A DNA stretch of 64,000 bases from Fermentibacter sp964564435 (GTDB lineage: Bacteria > Fermentibacterota > Fermentibacteria > Fermentibacterales > Fermentibacteraceae), in assembly GCA_964564435.1 (NCBI GenBank), contig CAZMAT010000006.1, forward strand, positions 62,001 through 126,000, read 5' to 3'. This document shows, one piece after another, positions 25,507-33,184 of this stretch (positions are counted from its first letter, which is position 1; each line of letters opens with the position of its first letter). The notes below the pieces were generated by a model. It was given only the letters and a program-made list of their open reading frames with translations, was not told the DNA's origin and did no database searches. A program made the translations under genes and the position numbers.

Positions 25507-27008
25507 TCGAGGCTGACTACGAACCTCGCCAGTATCCCGGTGCCGATGACCCCGTCGCAGCTCGAGACCACGGGCATGTCGCCGAGGCTTCCGCACTGCC
25601 CGGCCGGTACCGTGAAGCTGCCCAGCGTGATGCCCTCCACTCCGAACAGCACCGAAGTCCTCGTGCCGCCGACACCCTCCACGGCGACCTCCGAAGTCTC
25701 CCTCCCTTCGAGGAACGAAGGGTGCGACTCGAGGAACGCGTCGGAGAAGTGGATCGCGCCGCCGGCCCCCGTGTCGAGCACGAGCCTGACCGGTACCGAG
25801 TCCTCGAGGACGGCCTCGATCACGAGGAGGTTCATCACCTTCACGGCCGGCAGCACGCTCGAACCGGGGGGAGGTGACCAGCCGGCCCGTTCGTGGAGCG
25901 TGACCGTACCGGAGCCGTAGTCGATGCAGGTGACGAAGCGGCCGAGGAAGTCGTAGCCCAGGATCATCCCGATGTGCCGCCCCGTGGACGGGAAGAAGGC
26001 CTCGTCCAGATCCATCAGGGGAAGGGTCTGACCCGTGACCGTCGCACCCAGGGCCGTGTACTCGGGCACCTCCGCGAAGCCGAAGGTTTCCGTCCCGCCC
26101 ACTCCGACCGCACTGAATGCGCCAGTGGGCGAGAGGCCGATGCCGGTCGCGGCGCGTTCGTCGAGAACCGTGGCCCCGGCTCCCGAATCGAGAAGGATGT
26201 CCACCTCCCTCCCGCACACCGAACCGCGGAGGAAGATGTGCTGCCCTTCGAGCTCGAATCCGTACGGGACCCCCGGCTGCGGCAGGACGGCGTCCCCCGG
26301 GCGGGATGCCACCATGAAGACGCTGTCGGGAATTGGGATGTCGCACTCGACAAGGATGCTCGTCGAGCTCGTCGCCTGTCCCAGGGCCGGGATGCTGTCG
26401 CGCGTCGAGGACGGGAAGAGTAGCCCTCCCGATTCGCGGAACCCCACCGGCATCGAGAGCATCGCGAGCCCCATGGCCTCGGTGCGCATGAGCAGGGGCA
26501 GCCCGGAGCCGCGGGAGACGTAGTAGATGACGGGCACGCCGCCTGCCTCGAACGCCAGGGGGGTCGCGCTCTCTCCGGCGATGACGGTGTCGGGGCCCGA
26601 GGTCAGCCCGGACGCGCCGGGATCGAGGAATGCGTCCTGGAATACGGTCATCCTGGCGAGCGCCGCCTGCGATCTCGAGGCTTCGTCGCCGGCTGTCAGG
26701 GCCCCGTTCCTGTCGACCGACCAGACGCTGTCCCCCGAGATCAGCAGATCCTGCGACACCGGGCCGACACGCATCGATATCCTGCCGGCGAACGGCTCCC
26801 TGACCCACCATGACTCGCTCGTCCCCGAGAGGCCCGCCATGTGGACGCTGTCGATCGTGTGGAGGGTGGAGAGAGCCTCGAGCGCCTCGCGGCCGCCCAG
26901 GGCCCTCAGGTAGGCCTCCGCCGCCTCATCGACCCCGCCGTCGGAAACGGGCCCCGAACAGCCCGCCGCCATCAGCAGGGCGGCCCCTGCAGCGAGTTGC
27001 ATCCTCAA
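25431..27008 (-). CDS. Lipoprotein with two retropepsin-like aspartyl protease domains
   Basis: The 525-residue protein starts with a lipoprotein signal (lipobox MAAGC, Cys17). The N-terminal third resembles an outer-membrane lipoprotein-sorting/LolA-like domain (YLRALGGREALEAL, then GRISMRVGPVSQDLLISGDSVW). Two retropepsin-type units follow, with catalytic motifs LLDSGAGATVL (Asp274) and LVLDTGAGGAIHF (Asp412), each followed by an ILGYDFL- or VIGTGIL-type strand. Such units normally work as dimers, so the tandem pair could form one active site within the chain. It would sit in the envelope, facing the periplasm or surface. It is 33 bases after the transglutaminase-like gene on the same strand. 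Its 3' end overlaps the CCA-type gene. Confidence 0.75.
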   Translation of the reverse strand: MRMQLAAGAALLMAAGCSGPVSDGGVDEAAEAYLRALGGREALEALSTLHTIDSVHMAGLSGTSESWWVREPFAGRISMRVGPVSQDLLISGDSVWSVDRNGALTAGDEASRSQAALARMTVFQDAFLDPGASGLTSGPDTVIAGESATPLAFEAGGVPVIYYVSRGSGLPLLMRTEAMGLAMLSMPVGFRESGGLLFPSSTRDSIPALGQATSSTSILVECDIPIPDSVFMVASRPGDAVLPQPGVPYGFELEGQHIFLRGSVCGREVDILLDSGAGATVLDERAATGIGLSPTGAFSAVGVGGTETFGFAEVPEYTALGATVTGQTLPLMDLDEAFFPSTGRHIGMILGYDFLGRFVTCIDYGSGTVTLHERAGWSPPPGSSVLPAVKVMNLLVIEAVLEDSVPVRLVLDTGAGGAIHFSDAFLESHPSFLEGRETSEVAVEGVGGTRTSVLFGVEGITLGSFTVPAGQCGSLGDMPVVSSCDGVIGTGILARFVVSLDYGSPSVVLEPSSLFSEGLPDDRLR

Positions 27009-27041
27009 GTCACTCTCCAGTCCGCCGGCAGCTCGCCGGCC

Positions 27042-28052
27042 TCAGGGGATGAACGGCAGCCTGCCCGCCCCCGCGGATTCGAGGAGCGCGAACAGGATGC
27101 CTCTCCTGTCGGCCCCGGCGAACGCGGCCGACAGGGTGATGCCGATGTCGGCCTCCCGGCCGGCGTGGTAGACGCTGAGCTCGTGCCCGCCGGCGGCGCC
27201 GAGGTCCCAGAGCGGGATGACGTCGCACGGACAGTGTCCGATGGCGCGCAGGCTGTCGGTTCTGAACAGCAGGGGGTCGACAGGCAGCCCGGGGATGCCG
27301 TCGAGCAGCACGTTCCATGCGTGGAAGACAAGGCTGTCGCCCCTGCGGACCAGCCCGCCCTCCACCCCGGCGCGTATCCCCTCCTTCCGGGCCTCCTCCA
27401 TGAACTCGACGGCCATGTCCAGGCACGGCCCGGTGCCGGTGAAGGAGTCGGGCATCCCTACTCCCGCGGCGATGGCGAGGATATCGTCGAACCTCTCCCG
27501 GCCCAGGCCTCCCGGCAGAGGTCTGAAGGTGTGGGGGGACTGCACGATGTGGAGCATCACGGGCAGCTCGACCGTCTCCCCGGATGCAAGCAGGGGTATG
27601 TGCGCGAGGAGCCTGCCTCCGTCCCGGCGGAAGGGGCCGTAGAGCATCGTGAGGGACTGGCATGGGGGATGGGGCCTGGGCAGCGGCATCACGACGGTGA
27701 GGTCCCGGGCGTCCGAGGAGCCCAGGTTGGTGACCCCTGCCGTCAGCACGAGCAGCGTGTCTAACGGGACCGAGCCCGCCATCCTGTCGGAGAGCCAGGA
27801 CCTCGTGGCCGGATCCTCAGCTCCTCCGAGGGCGATCCCGTATGCGGACGCCGCCTCCTCGAACCTCCCCGCAGCCTCCAGCAGGCTGGCGAAGAGTATG
27901 GGCCCTTCTCCACCCTGCCTCGCAGCGAGTTCGGCGAACAGGATCGCCTCCTGCGGGATCTCCGCGACGCCCGCGAGCTTCCTGCACGAGTCGGCGGGCG
28001 AGACTGAGAAGGAGGCGAGCAGCAGGGCGCCGATCGATGCGGCCGGGATCAT
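27042..28052 (-). CDS. Secreted transglutaminase-like cysteine protein
   Basis: The 336-residue protein has an N-terminal hydrophobic segment (IPAASIGALLLASFSVSPA). The second half matches the transglutaminase-like core: GTGPCLDMAVEF with Cys210, the GI-x-A-G-V strand, HAWNVLLDGIPG with His244 and LPVDP with Asp259, in the order and spacing of the Cys-His-Asp triad. The N-terminal half has a TPR-like helix pair and an immunoglobulin-like region. Family members are peptidases or peptide cross-linkers; which applies here is unknown. The ATG overlaps the stop of the permease gene upstream in the operon (ATGA). Confidence 0.7.
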   Translation of the reverse strand: MIPAASIGALLLASFSVSPADSCRKLAGVAEIPQEAILFAELAARQGGEGPILFASLLEAAGRFEEAASAYGIALGGAEDPATRSWLSDRMAGSVPLDTLLVLTAGVTNLGSSDARDLTVVMPLPRPHPPCQSLTMLYGPFRRDGGRLLAHIPLLASGETVELPVMLHIVQSPHTFRPLPGGLGRERFDDILAIAAGVGMPDSFTGTGPCLDMAVEFMEEARKEGIRAGVEGGLVRRGDSLVFHAWNVLLDGIPGLPVDPLLFRTDSLRAIGHCPCDVIPLWDLGAAGGHELSVYHAGREADIGITLSAAFAGADRRGILFALLESAGAGRLPFIP

Positions 28053-29272
28053 CCCCGGAGGCCCCTCAGGGGGTCGAGCGACGCCGCCCTGAAGGCCGGG
28101 ACGGCCGCGGACGCCAGGCTGAGGAGGAGGGAGGCCGCGCAGGTCGCCGCCACGCTGGCGGGAACGACGGACACGGGTATGTGCTCATGGAAGGAGTAGA
28201 CGTCCGGCAGCGTCAGGATACCGGCTCCTCCGACCAGCCAGCACCCCGTGAGGCCCAGGGCCAGCCCGGCCGAGACCCCGATCAGGCCGACCAGCGCACC
28301 CTCCCAGATGAAGACCGAGAGGATCAGCCGGCTGGATGCGCCCATCGCCCTGAGTATGGATATGTCGCGGCGCCGTTCGACGACCGAGCGCGCGATGGTC
28401 CCGGTGATGTTGAAGGTCGCTACGAGCGTGACGAGGAGTATCGCCGCGAAGGAGCCCATCTTCTCGAGCTGCATGGACGCGGCCAGGGAGGGGTTCTTCT
28501 CCTTCCACGTCCTCAGCCTGACGCTGTCGGGCACCATCGGCCCGAGCAGCTCCGCCGCCTCCTCGGGGGAGACGCCGTCCTCCAGTCCCACCGCGATCCC
28601 GGAGCAGCCCCCGCGCGGGAGGAACATCCTGGCGGCCAGCTCCATCGGGACATAGGCCAGGGCCCTGTCGTTGACGGGCAGGCCGGTCTCCACCGCGCCC
28701 GCGAGCACCGCCCTGCCTATCGCGAATCCCCGCGAGGTGAAGAACGACTCCGGTGGGAAGAAGATGAGCGTGTCGCCGAGGGGATGATAGAGATCCTCGG
28801 CGAGATAGAGGCCCGTGACGGTGCAGGGGAACCCGTCCGCCGAGAGCAGCCTGGGTTCTCCGTAGACAAGGTTGCTGTCGAGCCCGGACGAGGCGATGCC
28901 GGTGACCGGGTCGATTCCCCTTATCCTGCAGCCTGTCTCCAGGTCCCTGGAAGGGAGCCTGACGATGGCCTCGCCCTCGATGTACGGTGAAACGGAGGCT
29001 ATCCCCGGGACTTCGCCGATGACGGCCAGGACAGAATCCGGGATGAAGAGCGCGCCGCCCGAGCCGGGCACTATCTCGAGCGGGGCCTCGGCCGTGGTCA
29101 CCGAACCCGAGATGAAGCCCTCGAGACCCTCCATAACGCCCATGACTATGATGAGGGCCGCCACCCCGAGCGCGACTCCGGAGATGCTGACCACCGAGGC
29201 CAGCGCCACCGTGCGCCTCTCGGGGTGCCGCCTCATGTATCTCCAGGCGAGATGCCACGAAAGGGAACCCAT
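28049..29272 (-). CDS. LolC/E-like ABC transporter permease (FtsX family)
   Basis: The 407-residue protein begins LAWRYMRRHPERR, has a membrane helix at about 22-48, a large periplasmic domain, and three helices at the C-terminus with RRRDISILRAMGASSRLILSVFIWEG, the FtsX/LolE coupling motif. This layout matches LolC/LolE, which extract lipoproteins from the inner membrane. No ATPase gene is adjacent; the LolD-like ATPase at 62496-63197 sits with its own permease. GGAGG lies 5-6 bases before ATG 29272. It heads an operon with the transglutaminase-like protein and the retropepsin lipoprotein. Confidence 0.82.
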   Translation of the reverse strand: MGSLSWHLAWRYMRRHPERRTVALASVVSISGVALGVAALIIVMGVMEGLEGFISGSVTTAEAPLEIVPGSGGALFIPDSVLAVIGEVPGIASVSPYIEGEAIVRLPSRDLETGCRIRGIDPVTGIASSGLDSNLVYGEPRLLSADGFPCTVTGLYLAEDLYHPLGDTLIFFPPESFFTSRGFAIGRAVLAGAVETGLPVNDRALAYVPMELAARMFLPRGGCSGIAVGLEDGVSPEEAAELLGPMVPDSVRLRTWKEKNPSLAASMQLEKMGSFAAILLVTLVATFNITGTIARSVVERRRDISILRAMGASSRLILSVFIWEGALVGLIGVSAGLALGLTGCWLVGGAGILTLPDVYSFHEHIPVSVVPASVAATCAASLLLSLASAAVPAFRAASLDPLRGLRG

Positions 29273-29303
29273 AACGCCTCCAGGCATATCATGTAATATG
29301 CGG

Positions 29304-29341
29304 AGCCCCGGGCGCGCGGGGCTTGCCCCGCCGGAGGCGGG
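29304..29341. other. Two adjacent hairpins in a divergent intergenic region
   Basis: AGCCCCG / CGGGGCT (29304-29310 and 29317-29323, loop of six) is a perfect seven-pair hairpin. CCCGCC / GGCGGG (29327-29332 and 29336-29341, loop GGA) is a six-pair hairpin right after it. They lie between the permease gene and the first C25 peptidase, just before a likely promoter. They could block read-through or bind a regulator. No T-run follows. Confidence 0.4.
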
Positions 29342-29346
29342 TGCGA

Positions 29347-29352
29347 TAGTAT
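29347..29352 (+). promoter_or_regulatory. Putative -10 box (TAGTAT) of the first C25 peptidase
   Basis: TAGTAT lies 22 bases before the TTG start and inside the inverted repeat CGATA-G-TATCG (29344-29354). The overlap of a -10-like hexamer with a palindrome could indicate an operator, but this is inference. Confidence 0.35.
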
Positions 29353-29374
29353 CGTGTTTTCGGGGGGAGAATCC

Positions 29375-32300
29375 TTGATCCTTCTGCTTCTGGCTGCAGC
29401 CCTGGCCCTGCCTGCAGGGCAGTCGGGCGTGCTCTCCGACGTCCGGTCGGGGGCCGCGGGCTTCTCGACCACGGTGGAGGTCCCCGCCCCGTCCTTCCGG
29501 TCCGACGGGGACGCCTACTACCCCGTGATCCCCGGCTTCTCCTCCCGGGCGGTCGAAGGCGGCCTGGTCAGGCCCTGCATCGTCTTCTACGTACCGCTGC
29601 CCCCGGGGGCGGAGCCCGAGCTCGCCTTCACGGTGGAGGGCAGGAGGGAGGCGCCCCCCGCCCCGCGGGGAAGGCCGGCGGCCTCTCCGCACCTCGAAGG
29701 CACGGGTCTGTCCACCGTCACGGTCTACGATGACCGGGCATCGGCACCCCCTCCCGCCGTGGTCGAGATGTCGGTCGTGAGGGCGATGGGTGTCGATCTG
29801 GCCCAGGTAAGGATCAGCCCGTTCGACGGGGAGGGATACGGCGACTACGCCGGATCGGTCGGCATCTCCCTGGAATGGGGGGGAGCGCCCGGTTCGGAGC
29901 CCCTCGACGACGGCCCCCTCTCGCTGATCTGCCCCGGGGGCGTGGTCTGGTGGCCCCACAGGGCCGTGAGGTCGGCCGACAGCCCCTTCTGGGGGATGCC
30001 CTGGGCTCGGATCGAGACTTCGGTCGGAGGCTGCCACGTGCTCACCGGCGCGATGCTCGACTCCGCCGGAGTCGACATCCTCGGAGCCCCCTCCCAGACC
30101 CTGCGGATGCTGACAGGCCCCGGTCTCATGTTCGACCTGGAATGGCGCGACGAGACGCATTCCGCATCCGAGATCTCGATACTCGTGCTCGACGGCGGCG
30201 ACGGTTCCTTCGACGCCGCGGACAGCATCCTGTTCGTGGGCAGGGCCCTGTGGCGCTTCGAGCCTTCGCCGGGATCGACACCCCCGCTCGCGCGCCTCTC
30301 GCACAGGTACGACACGCGGAACGTCTACTGGCTCACCTGGGGGGGCGAGCCCGGCCGGAGGATGGAGAGCGTCCCGTCCGCCCCGGACGGCTCCCCGGCA
30401 TGGCCCGGCGACCTGCTTGCCCCGCTCTTCGTCGAACAGGAGGCCTTCTGGCTGCCGTTCCACGAAATCGAGACCGGCTGGGTCTGGACCCAGCTCTCCA
30501 CGAGCTACGACTCCTACTTCCCGTTCATGGCCGAGAGGGTCGGGGAGCCGGGCGACATCCTGCTGTCGTTCGTCCCGGACGGGAATGTGACGGGACAGAT
30601 CAGGATCACCCTCAACGGCGACTCGGTGGGTGCCTGCTCGTTCACTGGCTGGGCTCCCTTCACCGTGCTGCTCGAGGACGTCGGGATCGCCGAGGGATCC
30701 AACACCGTCATCACGCACCTGACCATAACGGGCGGCACCGGGGGGAGCATCTACTTCGACAACATGACGGTTTCGTACCCCAGGCTCCCCGCGGATGCAG
30801 GCGGGGTCGACCTCCTGCCTTCGGGCGGCCCCGACGGGAGGTACACGCTCTCGCTCGGCCTGGAAGGCGAAGGGCCTGCCAGGGTTTTCGACTGCTCCAG
30901 GCACCATGCGGTCGACCTGCTCGACGGCGCCTCCGATCAGGGCGGCACGGTCAGCCTCTCCCTCGACATCGGGCAGGAATCGCGCATCATGGCGGTCAGG
31001 CCCGGCGACATGAGGACGCCATACTCCATCTCCCCCGCCGAGCCCGGAAGGGTAGTCGGCACCCTCGACGGCGCCGACGCGGTGATCATCGCCGCGGACG
31101 TCCTCGCCGAAGCATCGGCTCCCCTGGAGGCGCTCATGGAGGCAGACGGGCTCCAGGCGGAACTCGTCACGCTGGGCGAGGTCTACGACGAATTCGGCCA
31201 GGGCGTGGCCGATCCCGGAGCAGTGAGGTCGTTCATCGCGTGGACCCTCGACACGTGGGACCCTGTGCCTTCCGACTTCATCCTCGTGGGCGACGGCCAC
31301 TACGACGTGCTGAACCGCAACTCCCCGGAGCCCTGCCTCTTCCCCCCGTGGCTGAAGCTCGGCAACACGGACCAGCTATTCGACGACTTCTACGTCATGA
31401 CGACCCCCGGCCAGTTCCTGCCGGAGGCCTCCCTCTCGCGCATCCCCGCCGACTCTCCTCAGGATGTGTCCATCTTCGTCGCCAAGGCCGCAGCCTACCG
31501 CTCGGGGGATGCCGCGGGGGCCTGGAGCGACAGGATACTCCTCACGGCGGACGACGAGTGGGGGAAGGGTACCTACCAGAACGAGACGGGGCATACCTAC
31601 ACATGCGAGCTGCTGGCGGACAGCTGCATCTCCGCGATGTACGACAGGGGCAAGTTCTACCTCATCGAGTACCCCTGGCCCGAGAGCGGCACGCATCCCT
31701 TCAAGCCCGAGGCCCAGCAGGACTACGTCGAAGCCCTTTCCGAAGGCTGGCTCGCCGTGCTGTTCTTCGGGCACGGTTCGCACGACCAGATCTGCCACGA
31801 GAAGCTACTGGTCAACAGCGACATCGCCCGGGTCGACAACGGCCCCAGGCAGCCCGTGATGGTGTTCGCGAGCTGCGACGTGGGGAGCTTCGAGCTCGTC
31901 TCCGCCGACTGCATGTCGGAGGAGTTCGTCATGAACCCCGGCGCCGGGGCCATAGCGACCATCGGGGCCACCAGGGGAACGTACAGCAGCGAACCGCTCT
32001 TCGAGGACTTCTGTTCGATGCTCTTCGACGGGACGTCGACAACCGGCACCGGGCAGGCCCTCTGGGCGTCGAAGGTGCTGAACCCGTATACGAACTCCTT
32101 CTACTACGTGCTCTTCGGAGACGGGACGATGAGGCCGATGAGGCCTGCCCAGGGAACCCCTGTCGCGCTGGGCGGCGACGCTATACTCCGCGGCAGGGTG
32201 AATCCCCTCGAGGCCTCGTTCCCCTCGGACCGCCTGGCCAGGGTCCGCGTCGTCGAGAGCGCGGCCTGGACCCAGTACACCTGTCTAGGCGACAGCGTGA

Positions 32301-33139
32301 TAGACTATCTGAAGTACGGCTCGACGGCCTTCTCGGGCTCCTTCCAGACCTCCGGGGGCCTGCTGGACATCGACTTCTTCATGCCTCTCCAGTCCGACAC
32401 CGGCGCGTACGGGAGAGCGGCGGCCCTGGGGCTGTCCGAGGCAGGCGCCGTCTCCGACTGGCTGGAATGGGTCCCGGTCGCGGACTCCGGCGGCTACGCG
32501 GCGGACTCCACCGGACCTCTGATAGAGCAGAGCCTCGAAGGCAGCGCAGGCGAGCCCCCGGTCACGGGCCCGGACCCCGTTCTCCAGGCTGACCTGTCCG
32601 ATCCGAGCGGCATATGCACCTTCGGGGGGGGGGCCGGCAGGTCGATCCTGATCAACCTCGACTCCCAGGCCTTCGATCTGAGCGCCTTCTTCGCCTACGA
32701 CCAGGGCAGCTCGACGGACGGGAGCCTCGAGTACCAGCTCCCGCACCTGCTGGAAGGGCCCCACAGGATCATCATGGCGGCCTGGGACGGCATGGGCAAC
32801 TTCTCCCGCGACACCCTCGACTTCCAGGTCGTAGAGGACACCGGTGTCTCGCTCGACGAGTTCCTGGTGTACCCCAACCCCTCCGCCGGCCCTGTCTGCT
32901 TCAGCTTCAGGGCCTCCACCGACGGTTCCGCGAAGGTGTCCATCTACACCATCGCGGGCAGGCGCATCAGGGAGATCTCGAGCGACCTCTCCGCGGGCTA
33001 CTGCCAGGTCCTGTGGGACGGGCTCGACGCCGACGGCGACGAACCGGCAAGCGGAGCCTACCTGTTCGTGCTGAGATTCGAGGGAGACGGCGGCTCCGTG
33101 ACGGAACGCGGGGTCATCGCCCTTGCAAGGGACGGGTGA
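29375..33139 (+). CDS. C25 (gingipain/PorU-type) peptidase with C-terminal sorting domain, copy 1
   Basis: The 1254-residue secreted protein begins with a signal peptide (MILLLLAAALALPAGQS). The start is TTG 29375, preceded by GGGGGGAGA; an upstream in-frame GTG adds a polar stretch that would spoil the signal. A large beta-rich N-terminal region is followed by the C25 domain: DFILVGDGHYD, ASLSRIPADS, FFGHGSHDQ with catalytic His800 and FASCDVGSFE with catalytic Cys834. The 34-residue His-Cys spacing fits gingipains. YYVLFGDG closes the domain. The last ~90 residues (from VYPNPSAGP at 1165) are a FlgD-like sorting domain. Size and order fit PorU, the type IX sortase, but a secreted cargo protease is equally possible. 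A G10 tract lies inside the gene. Confidence 0.85.
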   Translation: MILLLLAAALALPAGQSGVLSDVRSGAAGFSTTVEVPAPSFRSDGDAYYPVIPGFSSRAVEGGLVRPCIVFYVPLPPGAEPELAFTVEGRREAPPAPRGRPAASPHLEGTGLSTVTVYDDRASAPPPAVVEMSVVRAMGVDLAQVRISPFDGEGYGDYAGSVGISLEWGGAPGSEPLDDGPLSLICPGGVVWWPHRAVRSADSPFWGMPWARIETSVGGCHVLTGAMLDSAGVDILGAPSQTLRMLTGPGLMFDLEWRDETHSASEISILVLDGGDGSFDAADSILFVGRALWRFEPSPGSTPPLARLSHRYDTRNVYWLTWGGEPGRRMESVPSAPDGSPAWPGDLLAPLFVEQEAFWLPFHEIETGWVWTQLSTSYDSYFPFMAERVGEPGDILLSFVPDGNVTGQIRITLNGDSVGACSFTGWAPFTVLLEDVGIAEGSNTVITHLTITGGTGGSIYFDNMTVSYPRLPADAGGVDLLPSGGPDGRYTLSLGLEGEGPARVFDCSRHHAVDLLDGASDQGGTVSLSLDIGQESRIMAVRPGDMRTPYSISPAEPGRVVGTLDGADAVIIAADVLAEASAPLEALMEADGLQAELVTLGEVYDEFGQGVADPGAVRSFIAWTLDTWDPVPSDFILVGDGHYDVLNRNSPEPCLFPPWLKLGNTDQLFDDFYVMTTPGQFLPEASLSRIPADSPQDVSIFVAKAAAYRSGDAAGAWSDRILLTADDEWGKGTYQNETGHTYTCELLADSCISAMYDRGKFYLIEYPWPESGTHPFKPEAQQDYVEALSEGWLAVLFFGHGSHDQICHEKLLVNSDIARVDNGPRQPVMVFASCDVGSFELVSADCMSEEFVMNPGAGAIATIGATRGTYSSEPLFEDFCSMLFDGTSTTGTGQALWASKVLNPYTNSFYYVLFGDGTMRPMRPAQGTPVALGGDAILRGRVNPLEASFPSDRLARVRVVESAAWTQYTCLGDSVIDYLKYGSTAFSGSFQTSGGLLDIDFFMPLQSDTGAYGRAAALGLSEAGAVSDWLEWVPVADSGGYAADSTGPLIEQSLEGSAGEPPVTGPDPVLQADLSDPSGICTFGGGAGRSILINLDSQAFDLSAFFAYDQGSSTDGSLEYQLPHLLEGPHRIIMAAWDGMGNFSRDTLDFQVVEDTGVSLDEFLVYPNPSAGPVCFSFRASTDGSAKVSIYTIAGRRIREISSDLSAGYCQVLWDGLDADGDEPASGAYLFVLRFEGDGGSVTERGVIALARDG
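32624..32633 (+). repeat. Run of ten G inside the first C25 peptidase gene
   Basis: Ten consecutive G encode three glycines in TFGGGAGRS. I saw no homopolymer this long elsewhere in the window, where runs top out at about seven. The paralogue has an interrupted sequence at the same place (FLGGPGRQ). As written the frame stays open through the sorting domain. It is a site prone to slippage or to read error. Confidence 0.85.
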
Positions 33140-33141
33140 CG

Positions 33142-33163
33142 GTCCGGGGCGCACACCCCGGAC
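33142..33163 (+). terminator. Hairpin between the two C25 peptidase genes
   Basis: GTCCGGGG (33142-33149), loop CGCACA, CCCCGGAC (33156-33163) is a perfect eight-pair GC-rich stem in the 45-base gap, 22 bases before the next ATG. It has no T-run. It may attenuate transcription or protect an mRNA end between the two genes. Confidence 0.5.
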
Positions 33164-33184
33164 AGGCCGTCCGGAATAGGACAA

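Noticed and set aside
23263..26811. A single 1182-residue minus-strand protein
   Set aside because: The frame runs through the opposite CCA-type gene; only its last 242 residues have a signal peptide and barrel pattern, starting at ATG 23991.
29875..32592. A 905-codon plus-strand frame inside the first C25 peptidase
   Set aside because: Its product is Arg/Pro/Gly-rich out-of-frame translation; the overlapping frame carries the catalytic residues and the sorting domain.
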